Shown one piece after another: positions 1-11,228 of a stretch of DNA of 64,000 nt. The notes under the pieces are model-generated. The model worked only from the letters and a program-made list of their open reading frames with translations. It ran no database searches and was not told the DNA's origin. Origin of the DNA: Lineus longissimus (Eukaryota; Nemertea; Pilidiophora; Heteronemertea; Lineidae); contig NC_088322.1 in assembly GCF_910592395.1 (NCBI RefSeq), positions 11,899,431 through 11,963,430 of the forward strand, written 5' to 3'. The number at the start of each line of letters is the position of its first letter. The stretch's first letter is position 1. Made by a program: the position numbers and the translations under genes.

Positions 1-2056
1 CCCATTCATTCATGCTTTGCGTTGCCAGGTGGACGTTTATTTTGAACTGATATCGAACAAGATAAAGAACGGGTGGGAAGCAAATGATATAAAAAAGTAC
101 ATAAATCTTTTAAAAGCTGCGGACCACGCGAATTACAATCCAAAAATAGCCCCAGTGATCATAGATCAATGACAACAGCTATTTGTAGTCTATATCGCCG
201 ATACGAGAAACCCAGTGCGGTTCAATAATCTATTTTTAGTCGTCTGATGACGTCATTCCCAGTGCTAACGTAACTATCTCGCTTGGGGCTTATTTAGCTT
301 CGGTTCGTTTCCTCCATGGATTACTCTCTGACGCGAGAAGCAGAGAAGAACTATCGTGATCATGGCATGTATTTATGGGAGCGGATGTCAGAATAAGACG
401 GGTTCGATTTGCGGGCTTTATTGACGTTTGATCGGTTTCTTTGTCGAGGAAGTAGATTGGGGGCGGAAGGTGAACCCGCGACAATGCAATCAATGCGGGT
501 ATTTTTTGTATTCTTTTGTTTCAGACGTTATGTGCATAATACTGTCATTCATGAAATTGTGTAGTAATTGCCCATAAAAAGGAATGGGAGGCTGACGTCA
601 CGCGGTGTACTGTCAAGTGACATAGTTGTCAGGTGATGTACTGTCGTGTGATAGACGAATATCTTGACGTATGGTTCGATACTGAAGCTTTCTAGACCGG
701 TATTACAATAAACTATAAACCGCCAAAATGTCGTGCCTCTTAATTTTTTTAATTGTCATTCACAAAAAAACACGACCGCTAAAACTTGGCATTAACTCAG
801 TGTTCAGATAGAACAATTTTATTTAGAATACACACGCACGTTTAAAACTTAAATGCCCTAAAGCCTTCAACAGCCTTCTTGAGCAACGAAGTCACGCATG
901 GGCTCAAATTTGGGTAATCTGGCGAATCTTAATTCGTAAATTTCTTGATCTAGAGCACTACATGTACATGTATTTAGGCATGTTAGGTGCAGGTACAGCA
1001 TGTTGCAGACATGGATGCAGGCCGGCTCAATTTAAAACAAGTCGGTTAACTGCATCTGCATCATGAATGTACTGTTTAAATAATATATGACTTTTGTACA
1101 GATAAATAATTTTCCCAGTTCAGATTATGCTGCTATTCATTCATGTAAATTGGTAGACGTTTTACCTGAGCACAAATATTGACAATATTCAATTTGAAAC
1201 TGGAGTAGAGTGTGTTTTTCCTCGTCAATTTTTTAAACATACATCATTTGTTTGATCGAGCTGAGTCATGGCGACCTTGTTCGGAACAGCCTGGCCAAAT
1301 AGGCTACAACATAAACATCACATGATACTCTCACACACAATACTCACCAGAGGGGTGATACGCATTGTCTTTTCGATCCAGCGCGAGGCCGTGGGCGTAG
1401 GCAAAATACGTTGGACGTAGTAGCATCGACGTCACTGGACCGTCATCTTTAACAAAGAGAATTGGATACGTGGGTAAAATTCGGTTGGTCAATTAGCCTT
1501 AGCAGTAAGGTTGGCGTTAAGCCCTAACGCTACAATTGTGACTGAGATTTATGCTTAGTATTCGGAGCTGACGCTGGCGTTTGTATCCTACTCCGATCTA
1601 GCAACTGGGCCCCGTATCTCCAGGCCCGTAGCTGCTGCACGGACTTATCAATGGAGGGGGAGGGCACCATGTTGTATGGCTTCCATCAGTGACTTCAGGT
1701 CATCACGTTACCATCAGCGTGGCAAGGCTGTGCTGTGTGCATTAGGGAGATTGAGATCAGAACTTATCCATGTTCCTTATACGTATACGTATACAGATAG
1801 AAATGTGCGCAGACTTCGTCCTCTTTCTGCAAAGTTTTATCCGTTTGGTAAGTCGCTGTTCTCAACCTCCCGATTGGCTTCCGTCTCCCGTTCCCATCTC
1901 GAGCACTTGTTTACCCGCGAGACCGAAGTGTATGTAAGTCTGTGCAATCATGCTGCCTTTGCACCCATGTATAGCAGGAGTGTGGGAAACCGGTTTTGAA
2001 CTGATAAAATATCAGGTGATATCGTATTTGAGGAACGAATTGGGTATGGTCAGCAT
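1..2056. other. Gene-poor stretch, no gene supported
   Basis: No convincing gene is seen. Two exact CRE palindromes lie at 248-255 and 593-600. A weak candidate exon on the minus strand ends at a GGTGAGTAT-type donor near 1346 and is discussed in the findings. The short ORFs near 1.7-2.2 kb overlap one another on both strands and run into a dispersed repeat. Confidence 0.6.
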
Positions 2057-2270
2057 CACGGTGGCTAAGGGTTTTGCTTTGCCTGAGAAAAATACCTGCT
2101 TCCCTGGAGAGGAAATAACGACACAAAAGAAACATACAAAAGATCAACTCAGTTTGAGGGGCGTCAGGCCCGCATTTATTATTTTTTTCCGATTGTATCC
2201 CTCCAACACTGTAATGGGAAGGCCTTGTTTCTATTGTGTTGCAAAGGTAAACCAATACTTTCACCTACCG
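2057..2270 (+). repeat. Dispersed repeat, copy A (partner at 35,151)
   Basis: This 214-bp segment matches 35,151-35,364 in the same orientation and at the same length, about 85% identical by eye. Shared blocks include a GACACAAAAGAAACATACAA stretch and the later CTCCAACACTGTAATGGRAG stretch. No terminal inverted repeat or target duplication is visible, so the class (LTR fragment, non-autonomous element, or segment of a larger repeat) is undecided. Both copies keep short open frames, but in different registers, which argues against coding. Confidence 0.75.
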
Positions 2271-4611
2271 TGTATGTAACTATTGTATCCCCTTTACCTA
2301 TACCCCAATTGAGCAAAATGAAGTTCATTGACCATATTTTTCCAAGCCATCATATCTATACATGTCATATTCGCGACAAGAGCTGTAAAAGCTTAGTGTG
2401 ATAATGATAAGTCAGTATTTATACAAAAAAATCTTACCAACAATTAAATTGTTCGTCAAAAGGCTGCAGAAAAATAATTGCTACAACTGTCATTGTTTAC
2501 ATTGTATCCATAAACAATCTCAAGATATCAGAAAAATCTGCCATATTGTCAATAATTTGCATCCAGGTTATCTGCGTGGAAGAGAACCATCGCCCTGCTT
2601 TGTATTTTTCTGGGGATGAAGGGGCCTTTCTTGTCCGCATTTTACCGGAAAGTTTGAAGTCTCTATCACAACTTTATAAAGTTCCTAGCGCTACGCATCT
2701 AATTGTTGTCAGCGTTCATAAATATTTCGCAGAGAACAATGGGCATGTCGTAGCCACAATGGCATCCATTGTTGCCACTGTTTCTGTTCAGAAAGCGAAT
2801 GCGCGAAAGATGACATTGCTTGTATTAGAGAACAGTCTGAGGTTGGTGTTTCTTTGTTAGTGGCTATATGTGGAGTGATACACTAATGAATTGATGTACC
2901 TTCAAAGAGAAAGGGTTGAAACAACCTCGGCGCTCCATTGCAAACTTCTATTGTGACTGACAATGGCCTTACAATATACAAAAGACAAAAAGTGGCTGCG
3001 CGTCGACGTAACACATTGATCAAAATAACGAAAAATGAATGGTATTTATCAAGTGCAAGATGTTCTAGAGAAAATGTCATTAGATTAAGTAATTTCAAAA
3101 ACCCATTACTTCATACGTTTTTGGTGATTTCAATGTTACAACTGTAGCTATAAATGGACAGCCGGGCAATGGAAAAAGTAAAGCGTCGAGGAACGAATCG
3201 TGCTCGCCTTTACGATATGATAATGTTACAGTACTTCCCTGATCAGCCTGAAGAAACTAAATTTGGATATGTACATTCGTTACAAGCTTCGGGTAAGGTT
3301 CATAGTTAAGAGCTAAACTATCTTCCAGTTGACAGTTTGTCAATTTACGTGTTGTGCACTGCAACTATCAGAAAGTATCTGAAATCCTGGATTTTCACAT
3401 TTACAATCATTCTATTTGAAATCTAGTTGGTGATGAATTTTTTGGGTTCTGTTTCAGAATTAAAGCTCTGACGATGCATAAAATATATAAAAATGTTAGG
3501 CCCCAATTTTCGACCAATAGTTTGAGTAACGCGATTTGTGTCTAAAGGCGAATGGTGGTGTCGCCTCAAGATGAACTATTCTTTAGTCGTTTTCTATTGT
3601 GTTCTCATCAGTTCCCCGCGAGGAATCCACATGGAAACCGATTGCTTTATTTACCAGTGTTCTGTATTTCCAAGAGGGCCCTCATCCTTATTGTCCCAAC
3701 ACGAGACAGACTTGAGTCCCATCCTTTTTAACATCATTTGCACCAGATGAATCGAATCGTGAATATGGTATTTATGGCCCTACAGGCTAAACTATTAGCC
3801 TCTACCATTTAATGATTCACAATCCATCATTACCGGTGATGTGAGTCTGTTTGGTTTGAACTGTCAAAAATGTAGAGGGAAATATTTGTTATCATAAAAC
3901 GAAGGCATGTTCCTCTTAAAGGCCTTTCTATGAATTGTGAATTGTCTTCAAATCCTGTATAATCATGCAATTCCGGTATCATGAAGCACCTCTATGTAGG
4001 TTTGAGTAACGGACTGTATTGTCTGTGTGATAAAAGTAATGCCGAGGGGAACGATTTTTTTCATGTGTGCGTCACAAAGTTAGCCCCGGCTAATCACTTA
4101 TAAGTTATCTTCCCAAACAAAATGTCGAAACAAGTTGAGCATGTTGAGATTCCTGCAGTATTTCACTTACAATTTTTAATCTATCCGCTATACAATATCA
4201 TTTCGCATTAATGAAAGTTGTCTGCAATACTTCACCTCGAATGACAATGGGTGTAGCCTGCTCTGACGCATGGTGGCTGAATTATTGTGGTCAAATCTTA
4301 ATAAAAGTTACATCGTACAATACAAGTCTAAATGCTAATTTTGTGCTCTAAAGAGCCGAGTTCACTTATACTCTAAGCGTTGCTTATAAAGAATAGCGCT
4401 GGTTGTCGTTGGCAATTCGTCCACAAAGGCAAGGGTACTTATTCTTTCTGACGCATGGTGCCTGATTAGTGCAGATAGGTTTGAGTGGTATCCCTAAATG
4501 AAGATGTCAGTCTCCAGTTGACACAAATATGCACCCCGTAAAGGGTTTTCAGGGAAGTGACAAACCCATTGAGGTTTTTCATCTCAAAAAACATTTGGAG
4601 TTCCTCATTTA
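2271..4611. other. Intergenic, nothing recognisable
   Basis: No gene, RNA or clear element is seen. The phrase CTGACGCATGGTG recurs at about 4263 and 4449, but the surroundings do not align well enough to call a repeat unit. Confidence 0.5.
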
Positions 4612-4905
4612 AAGTTAAAGTTAAAGTTTAGGGTTTATAATCTGATATCAACTACGATATAGGTTATCATCCGACTTTCAGTTTAACCCCGGTCTGTCCT
4701 GAAACCTTTCAATAGACCACAGATGAGCTGCTCAACCAGCGCTATAACCTGTGCATTTCTGACCGGTACCCGTTTATACACCAGGGTGCAGAGAGGCAAG
4801 TAAGACAGAGAGAACAGCCTACAGTCTCACGCCGACAGTGGGGATCGAACCCGGGACCTCTTGACCGCTGGTCGAGAGTCCAAGACACTACACCACAGCG
4901 GCTCC
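4612..4905 (-). mobile_element. tRNA-derived SINE, full length
   Basis: Read on the minus strand, the element starts with a tRNA-like head (GGAGCCGCTGTGGTGTAGTG) containing an A box. A consensus B box, GGTTCGATCCC, follows near 4853-4863. About 200 bp of unrelated body comes next, then a 3' tail of tandem AACTTT units at about 4612-4630. This head-body-simple-tail order is that of an RNA polymerase III SINE. A diverged body fragment of the same family lies at 49,855-50,010. I could not identify a clean target duplication. Confidence 0.8.
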
Positions 4906-5406
4906 AGAAATTTACCAGAAAAGCCTCTACGATCTGAAATTTGAGTTGGCCGAAAAACCTTTAACGGCTTTTCTGAAGCTCAAAAACCTTTATTTCTAAG
5001 GGTGCAAGGTTTCTACAGAAATTAAATGACGAAAACATAGGCGTAACCAAAGAAAAATAGAGCTCGACACTTTAAGGATGAGGAGATGGATAAAGAGAGA
5101 AAAGTAAAACAATGCATACTGCTGTAGGCGAGGCCATCGTATAATAACAAGGTATAGTACTCGTTAATAGTAGGTTTCGAATGAAATAAAATGGAGAAAA
5201 ATTGCCGTCATCGATATTTTGGGGTCGATAACTATATTTAATCGAAATACATGTAGCTGGCTTACGGTTTGAAGTGTTGTGTTATAATTGCATTGTTATT
5301 TTGTAAGTGTTATTCTTCTTATCCCGCACAAGCAATAACATCTTTATACGAGTTTGTCGATATGAACGATGGTAGATTATCATTTATAGAGTTGGCTAAG
5401 TTACAC

Positions 5407-5473
5407 CAGAGTCTTTCTATACAAAAGACTCTGGTTACACCGAATATTTAATAAATTTCCTGGGAAATTTATT
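5407..5473. repeat. Two adjacent palindromes (hairpins)
   Basis: The first palindrome, about 5407-5436, has arms CCAGAGTCTTT and AAAGACTCTGG around a loop of about six bases. The second, at 5450-5473, is AATAAATTTCC followed after two bases by GGAAATTTATT. Both arms are perfect. Neither has a T-tract or coding context that would suggest a terminator, and no short RNA family is recognised. Confidence 0.75.
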
Positions 5474-5529
5474 TTGAAATTAGGTCAATTTCTTCAAGTC
5501 TTATTGGCAGCCTAGTTAACCTGGCACAA

Positions 5530-5552
5530 CCCCCCCCCCCCCCCCCCCCCCC
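5530..5552. repeat. Poly-C homopolymer (23)
   Basis: An uninterrupted C tract. Similar tracts occur at 10,171-10,188 (18), 49,764-49,777 (14, as G) and 57,362-57,377 (16, as G), so long C/G runs are a habit of this genome. The exact length may be affected by sequencing. Confidence 0.9.
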
Positions 5553-6543
5553 ATTTGTTGCCCAGTCCACCAAGGACTCCTCTTTACCTGACACGTACGT
5601 TGCATATTCTACTCTACATGTATTCAAATTCTGAACCAGAGGTAACGGATTCCGGGTCGACGGATCCAGGGCTTGAGGGTCATGTTTCCCTTTTTATAGG
5701 CAAGTGTTTTCTTGTAAGAATAGTGCAGCATGATAGGAATGTACTGTATATCGTTACATTTCTCCCCCCCCTTCTTTTGCGATTTTCAAAAATCAAATCA
5801 AACGTCAAACAAAATTCGAGAATTTTTTTTTCGAATCAAGGTTAAACGCAAAATCCGCGAAGATAAATTGGCGGCGATAACTTGACATATCTAAACAGGT
5901 TCATCGGATCTCTTTTTTAAGATTGTCAATGTTTTAATTTTGAGTTAGATCCAAAATATTGTTACCTTACTTGACGGTTAACAAGCCGATTCTGAGCACC
6001 TTTGTATCAATGGTATCCTCAATATTAATGTAAACTTCTCTGTATTTCCCTCTTAATGCATTATTTAGAAACACAGCCTTAGGCTTTTTTATTTGAACTG
6101 AAGGCTACTAATGTGTGTAGCAAATATCAGGTAGCATAGCACAATACTGAGAACAATACTATGTTACTGTGAACACAGAATTTTGAAGACCCAGACAGAC
6201 TATGGAATGGATAAGTAAAGAGAACAAATGATGTATATGCCTACATCAGCCATGCTTTGAAAATTTGTTTTGGTTTGCTGCAGGGCTTCCGATGACTTTT
6301 TCGTCATTGGAGACTGTATACTATTAGAATTCGTCTGTGGCTATTGCAACCAGCACTCGCATCTCTCTGGTTGCCACCTCGGTGGAACGCTGCCCTTAAG
6401 ATCAAATACTTGCCCAAAACCACCCCAGCAGTCTCGGGCATGTATTAGATGACGAGGAGCTTGATCAAGGCTATGGAAGGGTACACTGGTCCCACGTACA
6501 CCGTCACTCAGAATGGACTCAGCCAATTTCTTTATCCAACACT

Positions 6544-6740
6544 CTTCAAGGGGAGCATCTGGCCCCCATGCAAATGAATTCGGCGAAGGAAATGGGGTCG
6601 AGTCCACTGTCTAGAAAGGTGTGGGTTTGCTAATTCATTTGTGCGACACCCTTCAAGGGGAGCATCTGGCTCCCATGCAAATGAATTCGGCGAAGGAAAT
6701 GGGGTCGAGTCCACTGTCTCGGAAGGTGTGAGTTTGGCAA
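6544..6740. repeat. Tandem duplication, 107-bp unit, two copies
   Basis: Copy 1 starts at 6544 and copy 2 at 6651; both begin CTTCAAGGGGAGCATCTGGC. They are nearly identical through the block containing GGCGAAGGAAATGGGGTCGA. The few differences suggest a recent local duplication. Minus-strand ORFs through the copies repeat the same peptide, which is simply a consequence of the duplication. Confidence 0.9.
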
Positions 6741-7385
6741 GATATTATATAAAAAGTATTCACAATTAAATGATAGTTTTTTTTGTGACGTCACCATTGC
6801 GTCGGGACAGGCTTACTTCGAATATGGCATAGACAGTGATGCCAATTTGGCGAATGGTGCCGTTAATCTCAACCAATTAAATCGTTCCTTTTGATGGCGT
6901 GGAGGAGCAATGAACTATGGGAAGACTGACGGAATAATTCAACAAGGAGAGCTGCGGGGGGGAATAGATAATGACTGGCTCAAGTGTATGACCTATATTC
7001 GTATGCCCTCATTATTGGTAGCTTTGGCCCTGCAGGGTCGCTTTGTCGACAGTCCGAAGCTATATACGTGTGTAGGCCTTACTAATATTCGTGGTAAAAG
7101 AAACACGTCCCCTGGGCATATGTTCGAGGGTGAAATTCTTCTATTTCAGGAGTTTTAAGGTCATTGCTACGGTAGCCACACGCTTATTTTTAAAGGAGCG
7201 TTCATATACACGCGGGTGCGTATTTTTCCCTTCTGGCTCAGGTAAATCAAATTAATAAGTAGTGTTGCAGTGAAGTTATCATCCATGCGAATTCGCTGAA
7301 ACCAGGCATCAGTCTGCACAACGGCATCATTGAAATTCAAACTTAGGGCGCTTTTACACAATTCTTAATTTTCCAATTCAGTTTT

Positions 7386-7750
7386 CCAGTTGTAACAAAC
7401 ACTAACTCAAGTTTCGGTTTTTTGAACGAGCGGAGTGCCGGCCTCATTTTCTCAGGCAATTTTCTGGATATGTTATTCTGTTTAGCGAAAAACACCAATG
7501 AAATTTACCCACACCATTCAAAAGTAATTAAAGTACTCCTGACCTGTACAAAATCAGGTTTCATTTATCATGCAGCATGATATTTTCAGCCTGATATTTT
7601 TTACCTACACAAGGGACTCACGATTTTAGCGCACGGACGCAGCAGGTGTTGTCGTTGAATGCGTATGCTGTGCATGCAATTATTGTCCAATACCAGCAGC
7701 GGTTAACTGGGCGATAATTGGCCCAAACCAGTTGTAACAAACACTAACTC
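7386..7750. repeat. 23-bp exact direct repeat, 342 bp apart
   Basis: The sequence CCAGTTGTAACAAACACTAA plus three more bases occurs at 7386-7408 and again at 7728-7750. Near the second copy the phrase ATACCAGCAGCG also occurs twice (about 7690 and 7763). No TIR or tail joins the copies, so the segment could be a decayed element or old duplication. Confidence 0.6.
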
Positions 7751-9109
7751 GGCGATTGACCATACCAGCAGCGAAACACACTTCCGTAGAAGAGAACATA
7801 TCACTATTGAATGATATAGAGAACGATTCCACAGACACTTTTACATCAACCTCCCTATACTCATGTACTATTGATATCGATATTACATGTATTAATATTA
7901 TCGATATTATTGCTAGCAAAGACGTAATACGTTTGTGTCACCAGTAATAGTGGCATAAAATATGCTGAGATCGCAGCGGAAATGTCATTCAAGGGAATCC
8001 CCGTCCGTCCCAGACTGTAAGATCGAAAACCAGACGAACAATTGAGGCGGACTTTCAGAAGAAAACATGGTTTAAAAAATCTAATCAACTTACCTCGAGC
8101 TGGAATGAAATCACCAATATTTTCCATGAAATCTCCTTTGCATATCTTGAATTCAAGCCTTTTGGCGTTTTCCCTACTCCAGGTAAACGACGTCCAAGAA
8201 TTCTTCCGTCGTTTTGTACGCTTTGTTCACTTATTTACATCCAATGACGCGTACATGTAAATTTTATCTTTTTTAACTGAAACGGCTGCTTCTCACTTAC
8301 TTCCTAATCTGCCACTTCCGCAAATAATTTTGATAATCGTTTTCTATTGTATTTTTATTAGCCGTTATTCAAGCGACCATATTTGAAAAAGAGACATCTA
8401 TCGGACGGCTAATATCCTCTGCCCGGGCAATTGGCACGTGTTACCCTGGTATTCGTCCTTTTGTGAGAATAATATCTAACGAATAAAAAAAGTGAATCAA
8501 AATCATCAATCAAAATCATCAATCAATCAACCAGACAACCAATCAATCATTAAAATAAACACTGATATGATTCCAAGTGAAATATCTGAGAACAATTGCA
8601 GTTCAACTTGCAATGTATTTCCAGCAAATGTCAAAGACGGTCATAGAAACGAAAAGATATCAGCAGATTGATACTATTGAGGTGATATAAATATCAAAAT
8701 AGAAATAATCCATGTTGAAAGTCAATGGTACACTTTCAGTTATTTAAGTAATAGTCCATGTCCGTCAAATTGCTCGGTTATGTAACTGTTGGCTATAAAT
8801 ATCCAAGATGGCCCAAGAAAGTTTCTAAGTTGAAAGTTATTTTGTCACGGGAGTTTCTGTCTCGACCACCCGCACATGTCCGACTCCTCTCTTGAAATGA
8901 TTTTAGATCTTGATTCCGTAGAAACCACCTATTAGCTTACGTAATCTCCTAGGGAAATATGACGACCCCGCCGTGAATGCACTGGTGAATTCACATCGTC
9001 ATCAGCCATCGTAAACGCCATGTGAACATCGCTAAAACCACGTGCTCGCGTACAATTCATACAGTGCATATTTATGAATGGTGAACGTCATCAAATACGT
9101 CACCCGGGT

Positions 9110-9117
9110 TATAAATA
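9110..9117 (+). promoter_or_regulatory. TATA-box-like site with upstream ACGTCA
   Basis: TATAAATA sits about 12-15 bp downstream of an ACGTCACC half-CRE. About 55 bp downstream begins an ATG reading frame of only 35 codons (near 9170) with a possible donor GGTAAAC after codon 5. The order is promoter-like, but no downstream exon was found and chance is a serious alternative. Confidence 0.2.
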
Positions 9118-10170
9118 ATCGTCGCGGATTCGCCAGTGAGAAGCGTAATGTCCTGACAGAGTCTGCATCATGTTTCGTTCATTGGGTAAACGGCTGCGGT
9201 TTCTCTTGGGGATAGAAAGGATAGCCTTGGTTCAACATGTTCAAGCAATCGATTTGTTATGGGGAACCTTTTCGTAGAGTTTCAAAGAGATAGCAATGAA
9301 TGCTTGGTCCAGTTTTCAGTATTTTCCTATCTGAGTGGGTTCGAGGACCGAGGTGTCGGGTTGGGTTTTTAGGTCACTTCTGGTGGGTTTTCGTTCTCTA
9401 GATATGCTGTTAACTCGGTTGGCATTTCATTGCGAAACACTTTACCAGTAACTGTGTACGATTGGGCTGATCGGCTTAATTCTAAAAATACTGGACATAC
9501 ATGTATAAAAAGGAGAAAACTGATTTCTTCACGATCTCTATGCTTAATGATGCGGCATATAATCGTGATTAATTACTGCCTTTGGCTCAGCTGTGCAGTT
9601 GTGTTAAGCAGTCTTCTTGCTAAGTTTTATTGTCGTTTTTTACGGAATTGGGAACACATCTTCATTGTGTTTATTACAGGGTTTATTATCATAATTTTTG
9701 ACTACGTGGACCGTTTCGGATCCTCGCATAATTGAAGCAAGTCAAGTGCAAACTAGCTAGGACGTCATAGAGAAACAATTATGAAACCTGCCAACCGACA
9801 ACACATACAAAAATGGGTGTTATCCAAAGATGGCTGAGTGGTTAACGACAGACACGGTATCCATGACACGCTAGACGTATTTAAGGTGAACTTTTTTTAG
9901 ATTTTTTTTCTTATAAAGGATGGGGAAATGACCCCTGCCAAGAAATGCATTAATTATGTATAAACATGATTGAATAAAAGTTCCATTTAAATCTAATGCT
10001 GCCTACTCTGAGTTATTTCATTAAAGTTGTATTTTGCTGTTTTGGCCGGTTGGCGTCAAGTCAGAACCACGTGAACCACTTGAAGGACTTGAAGTGTTTT
10101 TTCTGAAGAATCCCAACAAATAGGACAGGAAAAATCCAAAGTTTTGTTGTATGATAGATGCACAAAGGAA

Positions 10171-10188
10171 CCCCCCCCCCCCCCCCCC
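10171..10188. repeat. Poly-C homopolymer (18)
   Basis: An uninterrupted C tract followed by GAGTCAGG. No neighbouring structure suggests a function. Confidence 0.9.
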
Positions 10189-11079
10189 GAGTCAGGACAA
10201 CCTGAGCGTCCTCAAATGGCGCTGATAAAACGGATATTTTCCCAGAAACAATCTTGTCTATTTATTCTTGCATTTCAGAGAAAGTCTCGATTAGTTCCAT
10301 TATGAAGGGTCGTTTCTGGAAAGGTTGGGGAACACCTATGTAATGACGTCATAAGGGAATCACCTCGGCAACATCGACGCATGGTCTCGCCACGAGCATT
10401 GTTCATGTTGGCAACGCATCGTTTGGTATTTGCTAACGAGGATGTTTTCAAGACAATCACCAGAATACTTTCGAATGTGTCTGAGAAAGTAACTTAAGTT
10501 AATAGCTCTTCTAAACATACCGAGATGAGCAAGATGGCATCCAAGGGAACCCTGAATGACGTCATTGCAATAATCAGCGCCAGCCGCTGATTGTGCTATT
10601 TTGACCAATGGAATACTCCCGACGAATTCTGGAGACAAACTTATCAGTAGCCTGGAAACTAACCTCAGGTCCATCAAAGATTTATGAAATCACCTGATGA
10701 CGTTACCAATGGTCAATACATATCGAACTGTGGTCTCGTGAATTTCCGGGCAAAGACAACCATTCCTGGGGCATTTACACTAAAACAGACACGTGTGGTT
10801 TTCTTATCAAAATATGACACACGAGTCTGTGTTTATTTTGTGTAGGGTTTGTTCAACTATTAAAAGGCACCGTTTGAGGCCCCTTGCCCGTCTGACTTTT
10901 GAAAGTCGACTTTCGACAATTTTGCCTTCTCGTCGCTATTATTCAGGACGAAGTGTTTAACAGAAATATAGATAATCACAGCATTTTTGTTTTTACTAAA
11001 GGTATTTTAAGATTCAAAAAGGAAACATGAAATATATTTGGGAAATTTTTGTTGATATACTGGTGGAGCATTTCTATCA

Positions 11080-11228
11080 GACGTATTTAGAAGACTAAAA
11101 CACTCTTAAAAATGTCCATCGATTCTTTCAGAAAGTTCACTTCCGTAAGAGTTCGACGCATTTAGAGGACTTAACACTATTTAAATGTCTGTTTTCTTTC
11201 AGAAAGTTTTAGTTATTAGAGGTTGACT
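11080..11228. repeat. Tandem duplication, 75-bp unit, two copies
   Basis: Copy 1 (11,080-11,154) and copy 2 (from 11,155) share GACGYATTTAGARGACT at the start and TTCTTTCAGAAAGTT near the end. They are diverged (roughly three quarters identical). Each carries a TTCTTTCAG tract that resembles a splice acceptor, but neither is followed by an open frame with a donor. Confidence 0.65.

Larger units (their letters stand above)
4906..6543. other. Intergenic with palindromes and a C-run
   Basis: The stretch has no supported gene. It holds the paired palindromes at 5407-5473 and a 23-base C homopolymer at 5530-5552. The short ORFs here have no recognisable domain and the one at 5555 starts just downstream of the homopolymer. 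Confidence 0.5.
6741..11079. other. Intergenic, scattered short repeats, no gene
   Basis: No gene is supported. CRE palindromes lie at 6786-6793, 10,344-10,351 and 10,557-10,564. A 23-bp exact direct repeat occurs at 7386-7408 and 7728-7750. A TATA-like site lies at 9110-9117 and an 18-base C-run at 10,171-10,188. Confidence 0.5.

Noticed and set aside
7861-8260. Minus-strand frame ending at a CGAG/GTAAGTTG donor near 8092
   Set aside because: The donor is good, but no convincing acceptor, partner exon or recognisable peptide was found.
9832-9890. tRNA-Ser/Leu-like start GATGGCTGAGTGGTTAA
   Set aside because: No B box or foldable TPsiC arm follows; at most a SINE head fragment.
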